From contig CM041089.1 of NCBI GenBank assembly GCA_023079485.1, forward strand, positions 15,471,660-15,535,659: a stretch of 64,000 bases of DNA. Direction: 5' to 3'. Under the pieces are notes generated by a model. That model saw nothing but the letters and a program-made list of their open reading frames with translations. It was not told the DNA's origin and made no database searches. The translations under genes and the position numbers were made by a program. This DNA is from Archilochus colubris (taxonomy: Eukaryota; Chordata; Aves; Apodiformes; Trochilidae). Within the stretch, counting starts at the first letter, position 1. Every line of letters starts with the position of its first letter. Below, one piece after another: positions 36,001-48,000 of this stretch.

Positions 36001-39000
36001 AGAAGGTGTGGTACAGAAATATTCCTGCCATTATAGCGTAATAACTTTGCTGAAAAATCCCACTGTCCCTGGTTTCTATGTTGCTTGGCTTGGGAACAGT
36101 TGTCTGGATTTAAAATGAAGTCAAATGTCCCTTGGGACAGTTTTATGTAGCAGTCAAACTTCTTCATTACTCGAATCTGTTCCATTTGCAGCCTGTGTTT
36201 TATATGATCTAGGAAAGGTGGAATTATTTACTTAATAAATTTTTGTCAGGAGTTATTCTGCAACTTTCATCTTGAACTGGGATAAAGTAACAGTTAAATC
36301 TATGAATTACTTCTTTCTTACATGGAGCGTCACCAGACATTGTTTCAGCACACCTTTCCCGACTTCAGGTATGGGGAAATTGCCATTTGGCTCTGTAGGA
36401 GAAGGGTGCACATTGATACAGACTTTTATTCCCCCCTCTTTGTGTTCTCTAATCAACTCCTAAATCCCCTGGTATAGCAGCAGGACTGACTTTTTATTTT
36501 AACTGGCTTGCCAGCGCTGCTTAGGATGATGAATGAGAAGTGGCACCCTCAGTCACCCCTTTTCTTCAGTTATCCCTCCCTTCCCAGCAGGAAACTGAAG
36601 GGGGAATCAGGATCTGTTGGGATATTGGATCTGTTTGGTGCCTGAGGTTCCCCATGCAGAGCAGGCAGTCCCTAGGCTTCTTTTTGTCTTTTCAATCAGC
36701 TATGTAAGCCCATTTCCTAGTAGTATTACATGCACATTGTCATGTTATGTTGATATCTGCCTATCTGATCTGTTTCTGATATTTTGTTCTTAAAAACTAC
36801 TGCAATCTTTTCTTTACCCAGTGCTCCCCTCTGCCCTCATCACCTCCCTCATTGCTGTTCAAAATATAGACTGCATTTTAAAGGAGAAACAGAGAAAAAA
36901 AAAATAATTGTGTTTTACCACATTGGTCATCACACCATCCATGAGTTTACGGGTCAGCACCACTTCTGCAGATTTGTAGAAAATAATAATGGATTTAGGG
37001 CAGGAAAGTCCATCTTTTGCATCACAGTAGTAATTGTCAATGTAAACACGGAAGTTGTCGTATTTAGGAACAATCTGTTTCACCAGGACATAGGTGCAGT
37101 TCTCAAGGAAAGTGTAGTAGGTTCCATCAAAGGTAATGTAATGAGGATCACCCCATCCACTGCACACACCTGGCAGAGAAAAAATATTGAGATGATTAAC
37201 ATGAAAACTAATGGAGAAGAAAAAATGTAGAAACTGAACTGAATATACTGCAACTTATAGAGACACACTAAGAAAACATAATATCCACATAATCTGTGCT
37301 ATGTTTCTGTTGGGTTTTTTTGGATTTCTTTGTTGTTTTTGTTTTTTTTTTTTTAAAAAAGAAAGATTATTATTGATGTAGTGATGCTTACATTGACACT
37401 CATAGTGGTAGCAGCAGCCGTTTTCATCGGGCACCAGGATTGCTGGGTATCTGTTTGCACAGGTAATTTCCTTTACAGGTGGGCAGTGTGTTGGAATTAC
37501 TTCTACCTTGTTGTCTCCCTTACAGAGGAGTTCTGTACAGTTGGATAACTTGTGTGTTTGTCCAGGCTGAAGAATGAAAAAAAAATTGTGTCACAGGAGT
37601 CTGCAGACAGGTAGGAGCTTCATCCATATTTTTAATTTAATGGTATATTATTTCCAGTAATGGTGGTATTGGAGAGTAAATCATAGAATCATAGAATCAT
37701 AGAATTGGCTGGGTTGGAAGGGACCTCAGAGATCGAGTCCAACCCTTTTACCACCGTTGCGGTTGCTAGACCATGGCACTCAGTGCCACATCCAGGCTCT
37801 TTTGAAATATCTCCAGACACGGAGAATCCACTACTTCCCTGGGCAGCCCATTCCAATGCCTGATCACCCTCTCCAGAAAGAAATTCTTTCTAATATCTAA
37901 CCTAAACTTCCCCTGGCACAACTTGAGACCCTGCCCTCTTGTCTTGTTGAAAGTCGTCTGGCAAAAGAGCCCAACCCCCCCCTGGCTCCAACCTCCTTTC
38001 AGGGAGTTGTAGAGAGTGATGAGGTCTCCCCTGAGCCTCCTCTTCTCCAGCTGAACAGCCCCAGCTCTCTCAGCCTCTCCTCATAGGGTCTGTGCTCGAG
38101 TCCCTTCACCAGCCTGGTTGCCCTCCTTTGGACCTGCTCCAGGACCTCGATATCCTTCCTGAGCTGAGGGGCCCAGAACTGGACACAGGACTCAAGCTGT
38201 GGCCTCACCAGGGCTGAGCACAGGGGCAGAATCCTTCCTGGACCTGCTGGCCACGCTGTTCCTGAGCCAGCCCAGGATGCCATTGGCCTTCTTGGCCACC
38301 TGGGCACACTGCTGGCTCATGTTCAGCTTCCTGTCAATCCAGACTCCCAGGTCCCTTTCTGCCTGGCTGCTCTCCAGCCACTCTGTCCCCAGCCTGGAGC
38401 TCCCCATGGGGTTGTTGTGGCCAAAGTGCAGGACCCGGCACTTGGAATGTTGAACCTCATCCCATTGGGATCATCCCAACTCTCCAGTCTGTCCAGGTCC
38501 CTCTGTAGAGCCCTCCTGCCTTCCAGCTGATCCACACTCCCCCCCAGCTTAGTGTCATCTGTGAATTTGCTGATGATGGACTCAATCCCCTCATCTAAAT
38601 CATCAATAAAGATATTGAACAGAACTGGGCCCAACACTGATCCCTGGGGGACACCACAGCCGCCAACTGGTTGCAGCCCCGTTCAGCACCACTCTCTGGG
38701 CCCGGCCTTCCAGCCAGTTCTTAACCCAGCACAGGGTGCTCCTGTCCAAGCTGCGGGCTGATATGAATGTGTTAATCTCTTCAATTTGGTATGATTCGTA
38801 ATATTGATCAGAGTTATTCGTATTTCTGACCACAGTGTGGCATATCAAAATTGTTATGTTTTCCAAATCTGAAACAAAGACTAAAGTCAAAATCTTCAGG
38901 GATAGTACAAAGTTGTCAATATTCTACACAAATTTCACTGCTAAAAGTAGGTGAAGACCTCAATTCCAGTTATTTCTTCTGCATGAGAATCTCAGCTGAG

Positions 39001-42000
39001 ATATGAAGGGCTGAGTCCTACGTTAAGGGAATTGGTGTCCTTTTTCATAGCAGTGTATACTGTATTTCACAATTGGCACAGACCATCATGACAGAAAGAA
39101 AAAAAACAAAAAATACCTGACCCCAAAAGTGTGTACAGAGCTACAAGTAAGAGGACAGGAGAACAGAAACAGATACAGGACTCCAGAGGAGCTCAAATTT
39201 ATCTGTTTAGTAAAGAAACAAAATGCACAAGAAAAACCCCTGTGTTAATGCAGCAAATAGTTAATTAACTATGAAATGCGGTGCATTGGAAAGTGTGTTA
39301 AGAGAACTGAAGTAATTAGAAATAATTACTGCAGATTGGTTTCTGAGTTTGGAAAAAAAAATATCAAGAATGCAAACAGAAATTTTATATCATTTAAATT
39401 GCCCATAATTCCTAATATTTGTTCTGGTGCCATGCAAAAAAAAAAGGTTTAAAGACTACAAATTGTACCGTTCTGGTATGAAGCAAATATTCATGGAAGT
39501 TCAATGATCACAGAATCAGAGAATCAGCTGGGTTGGAAGGGACCTCAGAGATCACCAAGTCCAACCCTTGATCCACTCCCCCCGTGGTTCCCAGCCCATG
39601 GCACTCAGTGCCACATCCAGGCTCTTTGGAAAGATCTCCAGACACAGAGAATCCACTACTTCCCTGGGCAGCCCTGATGATGGACTTAATCCCCTCATCT
39701 AAATCATCAATGAAGATATTAAACAGAACTGGGCCCAACACTGGTCCCTGGGGGACACCACAGCCACCAACTGGATCAGCACCACTCTGTGGCCTCCAGC
39801 AGTTCCTAACCCAGCCCAGAGTGCTCCTGTCTGAGCCCTGGGCTGACAGCTTTCCCAGGAGAATGCTGCAGGAATGGTGTCAAAAGCTTTGCTGAATTCC
39901 AGGCAAACTCCATCCTCAGCCTTCCCCTCATCCCCCAGCTGGGTCACCTCATCATAAAAGGAGCTCAGGTTGGTCAGACAGGACCTGCCCTTCATAACCC
40001 CGTGCTGCCTGGGTCTGATCCCTTGTCCCTCCTGGAGCTGCTGTGTGATTGCCCCCAGGATGAGCTGCTCCATAACCCTGCCAGGCACTGAGGTCAGGCT
40101 GACAGCCCTGGAGTTTCCTGGGTCCTCCTTTGGTCCTTTTCTGTGGATTGCTGTGACATTCACCAACTTCCCATCATCTGGGACCTCCCCAGTGAGCCAG
40201 GGCTGTTGGAAATGGAGAGCAGCTTGGGGAGCTCTTCCCCAGCTCCCTCTTCACTTTGGGGTGGATCCCATCTGGTCCCATAGACTTGTGAGGATCCAAG
40301 CAGCTCAGCAGGTCACTGACTGTTTCCTTCTGGATTACAGGGGGGCTGTTTAGATTCTTGTCTCTTTCTACAAGCTCCAGAAGAAAGATGTCCTCAGAAC
40401 ACCCTGTCTTACTGTTGAAAACTGAGGCAAAGAAGGTGTTAAATACCTCAGCCTTTTCTTCATCTTTGATAACTCAATTCCTGCCCACGTTCAGTAGAGA
40501 AATGAGGTTTTCCCTACTCCTCCTTTTCCTATTGATGTATCTGTAGAAGGACTTTTTGTTATCCTTCACAGAGGTGGCGAGACGCAGTTCAAGTTGTGCC
40601 TTTGTCTCTCTAATTTTCTTTCTACACAACCTAACTATATTCCTAAATTCCTCCTGAGTAGTTAGCCCCTTTTTTCCATAATCAGTAGGCTCTGTTCTTT
40701 ACCCTAATTTCTGTCAAAATCTCCCTGTTCATTCAGACTGCTCATCTTCCCCTCTGCTTTGCCTTTCGGCACACTGGGACAGCTGCTCCTGTGCTTTCAG
40801 GACTTGCTTCTTGAAGTACACCCATCCCTCCTGAACCCCTCTGTTTTCCAAAGCTGTTTCCCAGGGTACACTCTGAATCCGTCTTCTGAATAGGCCAAAA
40901 TCTGCCCTCCAGAAGTCCAACATAGAGGTTTTACTGATAGCCCTCCTAGAAAACTATTATTTCATGGTCACTGTGCCCCAGACAGCCTCCAACCACCACA
41001 TCTCCCACTGTACCCTCTCTGTTTGTGAACAGGAGGTCTAGCGGGGCTCCACCCCTGGTGGGTTCATTTATCAGCTGGAGCAGGAAATTATCCTCTAGAA
41101 ACTCTATGAATTTCCTAGACTGCTTCCTCTCTGCTGTGTGGAGTTCCCAGCAGACATCCAGCAGGTTAAAGTCACCCAGGAGAACAAAGGATGACGATTT
41201 TGAAACATCTGCAAGCTGCTTGTAGAATAATTCATCACCCTCATCATCCTGACTGTGTGGTCTGTAACAGACTCCCACCAGGATATCAGCCTTGTTGGCC
41301 TTCCCCCTGATTCTAATCCACAGGCACTCCATCTTATTGTTACTGACTTCAACTTCTACAGTGTCAAGAGACTCTCTAACATACAGAGCTACCCCTCCAC
41401 CTCTCCTACCCTGCCTGTCCCTTCTGAAGAGCCTGTAGCCACCCATGGCAGCACTCCAGCCATGGGAGTCTTCCCACCATCCATGATGGTGACTCCATCA
41501 CAGCTTTCCTGCTGCACCATGGCTTCCAGCTCCTCCTGTTTGTTGCCCTTACTGTGTGCACTGGTGTACATGCACTTCAGCTGGGCTGCTGATTTGGCTC
41601 TTAACTCGGGCTTTCCACTCTTGGGCTCCTTTATGGAGAGCCCAGTTTCAGTCCCTACCCCTTCAAACCTAGTTCAAAGCCCTCCTGATCAGGCCCAACA
41701 ACTTATGGGCTCAGAGTCCTTTTGCCCTTGCTAGATAGATGAAGCCCATCTGGTTGGAAGAGACTGGGTATGCTGAAATTTAGCCCATGGTGAAAAAACC
41801 CAAAGATCCACCGGTGGCACCAATCCCTTAGCCACCTTGACCATAACAAAACAAATCCTACATACCTGTAGGGGAGGGTAAGTAGGAGAAACACAGCCAT
41901 GAAAAGGAATTTCTCCAGAAATGGTAACCAATGGAGCAGATGTTGTGGGAGACCATTCTTGAGAAGTAGTGGTAGGAAGTGTAGTGATGTTACAAGGCAC

Positions 42001-45000
42001 AGCGTGTCGTTCAATGTCACAGGTTGGACTGCAGATGGCATAAAACCTACACCCATCACTGTCCATCCTGTTGTAAATCAGATCACCTGAAAACAAAAAG
42101 AACTTAACTGAAATGCAAGCAGAACTAAAGATATTTCCATAAAAGAAATAAAATTCAAAAAGGAACTAAAAAAATACATTCTTAATATGTGAAAGGAAAG
42201 GTAACAAAAAACAACCAATAAAAATACTGACTAAATGTATATATATGTTGAATGCCTAAATATATATATATATGAGAGAAAAGGAGGTACACTTACCAGG
42301 TGAAAAAAAAGAATCCCCAATTTTGCAGAAACAGGGTGTTGATGGAGAGGGAGAAGAGCTGGTAGTGACTGTGACGGTGGTGGAGGTTGGAGTTCCAAGG
42401 GTTGTGGTGGTGGGTGTGGGTGTGCTGATCGTGCAGTTGGAATTGGGGCTGCAGCAGAGAACACGGATCCTGTAGTTGAGGCACATCCTAAATTTGCCCT
42501 TCTGGTCCTCATTCTTGCATACCAGTCCAAAGTGGACATCACACTGCACAACCTGTCCCACCTGTGTGATGGGAACATCCGGGTATTGTTCCGCCTGACA
42601 CTGGATTTGCTTTGGATGCTGACAGACTTCCTGTCCAGCAGCCTGGATGTGCTGGTAGGTTTCAAAGTCTCCCTGGTTGGGACCAGCAGACGGGAAGTCA
42701 ACGTCAAACCAGTCACTCCAGGAGCAGACCTCAGGTTGACAAGGGGAGGTGTAGGAGGTTGTAGTTCTTTTGAGAGGGACTTGTGTGGCTGGTGTTGGTG
42801 TTGGAGTGGAGGTTCTGATGGCTGTTTGCAGTGTGGTTTCTGAGGAGGTTGGCAGTGTGGTAGTTGGGTAGGGTGTAGAGGTGGAGGTGGTGACAACGGT
42901 GGAGGTTGGAATTCCACGGGTTGTGGTGGAGGTCCAGGTGGGTGTTGTGGTGGGTGTGGGTGTGCTGATTGTGCAGTTGGAATTGGGGCTGCAGCAGAGA
43001 ACACGGATCCTGTAGTTGAGGCACATCCTAAATTTGCCCTTCTGGTCCTCATTCTTGCATACCAGTCCAAAGTGGACATCACACTGCACAACCTGTCCCA
43101 CCTGTGTGATGGGAACATCCGGGTATTGTTCCGCCTGACACTGGATTTGCTTTGGATGCTGACAGACTTCCTGCCCAGCAGCCTGGATGTGCTGGTAGGT
43201 TTCAAAGTCTCCCTGGTTGGGCCCTGCAGATGGGAAGTCAACATCAAACCAGTCACTCCAGGAACAGACCTCGGGTTGACAAGGAGAGGTGTAGGAGGTT
43301 GTAGTTCTTCTGAGAGGGACTTGTGTGGCGGGTGTTGGTGTGGGACTGGAGGTTCCGATGGCTGTTTGTAGTGTGGTTTCTGAGGAGGTTGGCAGTGTGG
43401 TAGTTGGGTAGGGTGTAGAGGTGGAGGTGGTGACGACGGTGGAGGTTGGAATTCCACGGGTTGTGGTGGAGGTCCAGGTGGGTGTTGTGGTGGGTTTGAG
43501 TGTGCTGATTGTGCAGTTGGAATTGGGGCTGCAGCAGAGAACACGGATCCTGTAGTTGAGGCACATCCTAAATTTGCCCTTCTGGTCCTCATTCTTGCAT
43601 ACCAGTCCAAAGTGGACATCACACTGCACAACCTGTCCCACCTGTGTGATGGGAACATCCGGGTATTGTTCCGCCTGACACTGGATTTGCTTTGGATGCT
43701 GACAGACTTCCTGTCCAGCAGCCTGGATGTGCTGGTAGGTTTCAAAGTCTCCCTGGTTGGGCCCAGCAGACGGGAAGTCAACGTCAAACCAGTCACTCCA
43801 GGAGCAGACCTCAGGTTGACAAGGGGAGGTGTAGGAAGTGGTGGTGGATCTCTGGGTAGTTACAGGCGTGGTGGGTGTTTGAGAGGTTGTGGTGGTGGAA
43901 GTTTGCAGTGTGGTTTCTGAGGAGGTTGGCAGTGTGGTAGTTGGGTAGGGTGTAGAGGTGGAGGTGGTGACTAGGGTGGAGGTTGAGGTTCCAAGGCTTG
44001 TGGTGGTGGTGGTCCAGGTGGGTGTTGTGGTGGGTGTGGGTGTGCTGATTGTGCAGTTGGAATTGGGGCTGCAGCAGAGAACACGGATCCTGTAGTTGAG
44101 GCACATCCTAAATTTGCCCTTCTGGTCCTCATTCTTGCACACCAGTCCAAAGTGAACATCACACTGCACAACCTGTCCCACCTGTGTGATGGGAACATCA
44201 GGGTATTGTTCCGCCTGACACTGGATTTGCTTTGGATGCTGACAGACTTCCTGCCCAGCAGCCTGGATGTGCTGGTAGGTTTCAAAGTCTCCCTGGTTGG
44301 GCCCTGCAGATGGGAAGTCAACGTCAAACCACTGACTCCAGGTGCAGACTTCGGGTTGACAAGGAGAGGTGTAGGAGGTTGTAGTTCTTTTGAGAGGGGC
44401 TTGTGTGGCTGGTGTTGGCGTTGGAGTGGTGGTGCTGGTAGAAGTTTGTAGTGTGGTTTCTGAGGAGGTTGGAAGTGTAGTAGTTGGGAAGTATTGTGTA
44501 GAGGTGGAGGTGGTGACTACCGTAGTCGAGGTTGGAATTCCACGGGTTGTGGTGGAGGTCCAGGTGGGTGTTGTGGTGGGTGTGGGTGTGCTGATCGTGC
44601 AGTTGGAATTGGGGCTGCAGCAGAGAACACGGATCCTGTAGTTGAGGCACATCCTAAATTTGCCCTTCTGGTCTTCGTTCTTGCACACCAGTCCAAAGTG
44701 GACATCACACTGCACAACCTGTCCCACCTGTGTGATGGGAACATCAGGGTATTGTTCCGCCTGACACTGGATTTGCTTTGGATGCTGACAGACTTCCTGC
44801 CCAGCAGCCTGGATGTGCTGGTAGGTTTCAAAGTCTCCCTGGTTGGGCCCAGCAGATGGGAAGTCAACGTCAAACCACTGACTCCAGGTGCAGACCTCAG
44901 GTTGACAAGGGGAGGTGTAGGAAGTGGTGGTGGATCTCTGGGTAGTTACAGGCGTGGTGGGTGTTTGAGAGGTTGTGGTGGTGGAAGTTTGCAGTGTGCT

Positions 45001-48000
45001 TTCAGAGGAGGTTGGCAGCGTGGTGGTTGGGAAGTAGGCTGTGGAGGTGGAGGTGGTGACTACTGTAGTCGAGGTTGGAATTCCACGGGTTGTGGTGGAG
45101 GTCCAGGTGGGTGTTGTGGTGGGTGTGGGTGTGCTGATTGTGCAGTTGGAATTGGGGCTGCAGCAGAGAACACGGATCCTGTAGTTGAGGCACATCCTAA
45201 ATTTGCCCTTCTGGTCCTCATTCTTGCACACCAGTCCAAAGTGAACATCACACTGCACAACCTGTCCCACCTGTGTGATGGGAACATCCGGGTATTGTTC
45301 CGCCTGACACTGGATTTGCTTTGGATGCTGACAGACTTCCTGCCCAGCAGCCTGGATGTGCTGGTAGGTTTCAAAGTCTCCCTGGTTGGGCCCTGCAGAC
45401 GGGAAGTCAACATCAAACCAATCACTCCAGGAGCAGACCTCAGGTTGACAAGGGGAGGTGTAGGAGGTTGTAGTTCTTTTGAGAGGGACTTGTGTGGCTG
45501 GTGTTGGTGTTGGAGTGGAGGTTCTGATGGCTGTTTGCAGTGTGGTTTCTGAGGAGGTTGGCAGTGTGGTAGTTGGGTAGGGTGTAGAGGTGGAGGTGGT
45601 GACAACGGTGGAGGTTGGAATTCCACGGGTTGTGGTGGAGGTCCAGGTGGGTGTTGTGGTGGGTGTGGGTGTGCTGATCGTGCAGTTGGAATTGGGGCTG
45701 CAGCAGAGAACACGGATCCTGTAGTTGAGGCACATCCTAAATTTGCCCTTCTGGTCCTCATTCTTGCATACCAGTCCAAAGTGGACATCACACTGCACAA
45801 CTTGTCCCACCTGTGTGATGGGAACATCCGGGTACTGTTCCGCCTGACACTGGATTTGCTTTGGATGCTGACAGACTTCCTGTCCAGCAGCCTGGATGTG
45901 CTGGTAGGTTTCAAAGTCTCCCTGGTTGGGCCCAGCAGATGGGAAGTCAACGTCAAACCAGTCACTCCAGGAGCAGACCTCAGGTTGACAAGGGGAGGTG
46001 TAGGAAGTGGTGGTGGATCTCTGGGTAGTTACAGGCGTGGTGGGTGTTTGAGAGGTTGTGGTGGTGGAAGTTTGCAGTGTGCTTTCAGAGGAGGTTGGCA
46101 GCGTGGTGGTTGGGAAGTAGGCTGTGGAGGTGGAGGTGGTGACTACTGTAGTCGAGGTTGGAATTCCACGGGTTGTGGTGGAGGTCCAGGTGGGTGTTGT
46201 GGTGGGTGTGCTGATCGTGCAGTTGGAATTGGGGCTGCAGCAGAGAACACGGATCCTGTAGTTGAGGCACATCCTAAATTTGCCCTTCTGGTCCTCATTC
46301 TTGCATACCAGTCCAAAGTGGACATCACACTGCACAACCTGTCCCACCTGTGTGATGGGAACATCCGGGTATTGTTCCGCCTGACACTGGATTTGCTTTG
46401 GATGCTGACAGACTTCCTGCCCAGCAGCCTGGATGTGCTGGTAGGTTTCAAAGTCTCCCTGGTTGGGCCCAGCAGACGGGAAGTCGACGTCAAACCACTG
46501 ACTCCAGGTGCAGACCTCAGGTTGACAAGGGGAGGTGTAGGAAGTGGTGGTGGATCTCTGGGTAGTTACAGGCGTGGTGGGTGTTTGAGAGGTTGTGGTG
46601 GTGGAAGTTTGCAGTGTGGTTTCTGAGGAGGTTGGCAGTGTGGTAGTTGGGTAGGGTGTAGAGGTGGAGGTGGTGACTAGGGTGGAGGTTGAGGTTCCAA
46701 GGCTTGTGGTGGTGGTGGTCCAGGTGGGTGTTGTGGTGGGTGTGGGTGTGCTGATTGTGCAGTTGGAATTGGGGCTGCAGCAGAGAACACGGATCCTGTA
46801 GTTGAGGCACATCCTAAATTTGCCCTTCTGGTCCTCATTCTTGCACACCAGTCCAAAGTGAACATCACACTGCACAACCTGTCCCACCTGTGTGATGGGA
46901 ACATCAGGGTATTGTTCCGCCTGACACTGGATTTGCTTTGGATGCTGACAGACTTCCTGCCCAGCAGCCTGGATGTGCTGGTAGGTTTCAAAGTCTCCCT
47001 GGTTGGGCCCTGCAGATGGGAAGTCAACGTCAAACCACTGACTCCAGGTGCAGACTTCGGGTTGACAAGGAGAGGTGTAGGAGGTTGTAGTTCTTTTGAG
47101 AGGGGCTTGTGTGGCTGGTGTTGGCGTTGGAGTGGTGGTGCTGGTAGAAGTTTGTAGTGTGGTTTCTGAGGAGGTTGGAAGTGTAGTAGTTGGGAAGTAT
47201 TGTGTAGAGGTGGAGGTGGTGACTACCGTAGTCGAGGTTGGAATTCCACGGGTTGTGGTGGAGGTCCAGGTGGGTGTTGTGGTGGGTGTGGGTGTGCTGA
47301 TCGTGCAGTTGGAATTGGGGCTGCAGCAGAGAACACGGATCCTGTAGTTGAGGCACATCCTAAATTTGCCCTTCTGGTCTTCGTTCTTGCACACCAGTCC
47401 AAAGTGGACATCACACTGCACAACCTGTCCCACCTGTGTGATGGGAACATCAGGGTATTGTTCCGCCTGACACTGGATTTGCTTTGGATGCTGACAGACT
47501 TCCTGCCCAGCAGCCTGGATGTGCTGGTAGGTTTCAAAGTCTCCCTGGTTGGGCCCAGCAGACGGGAAGTCGACGTCAAACCAGTCACTCCAGGAGCACA
47601 CCTCGGGTTGACAAGGGGAGGTGTAGGAGGTTGTAGTTTTTTTGAGAGGGGCTTGTGTGGCTGGTGTTGGCGTTGGAGTGGTGGTGCTGGTAGAAGTTTG
47701 TAGTGTGGTTTCTGAGGAGGTTGGAAGTGTAGTAGTTGGGAAGTAGGCTGTGGAGGTGGAGGTGGTGACTACTGTAGTCGAGGTTGGAATTCCACGGGTT
47801 GTGGTGGAGGTCCAGGTGGGTGTTGTGGTGGGTGTGGGTGTGCTGATCGTGCAGTTGGAATTGGGGCTGCAGCAGAGAACACGGATCCTGTAATTGAGGC
47901 ACATCCTAAATTTGCCCTTCTGGTCCTCATTCTTGCACACCAGTCCAAAGTGGACGTCACACTGCACAACCTGTCCCACCTGTGTGATGGGAACATCCGG

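Noticed and set aside
35994..36185. 63-codon minus-strand frame inside the VWD4 intron
   Set aside because: No Cys pattern, no suitable splice pair, and flanking exons already join in phase 0.
40946..41446. 166-codon open frame that could be called a gene
   Set aside because: It is the CR1 endonuclease region, part of the LINE at 39507-41848.
42231..43796. 521-codon minus-strand frame overlapping the array
   Set aside because: It is an alternate frame of the CysD repeat. It lacks the Cys pattern and persists only because the period is a multiple of three.
44494..45552. 352-codon plus-strand frame (and 45781-46626, 281 codons)
   Set aside because: Antisense shadow of the CysD coding sequence, repeating with the array; no domain or start context supports a gene.
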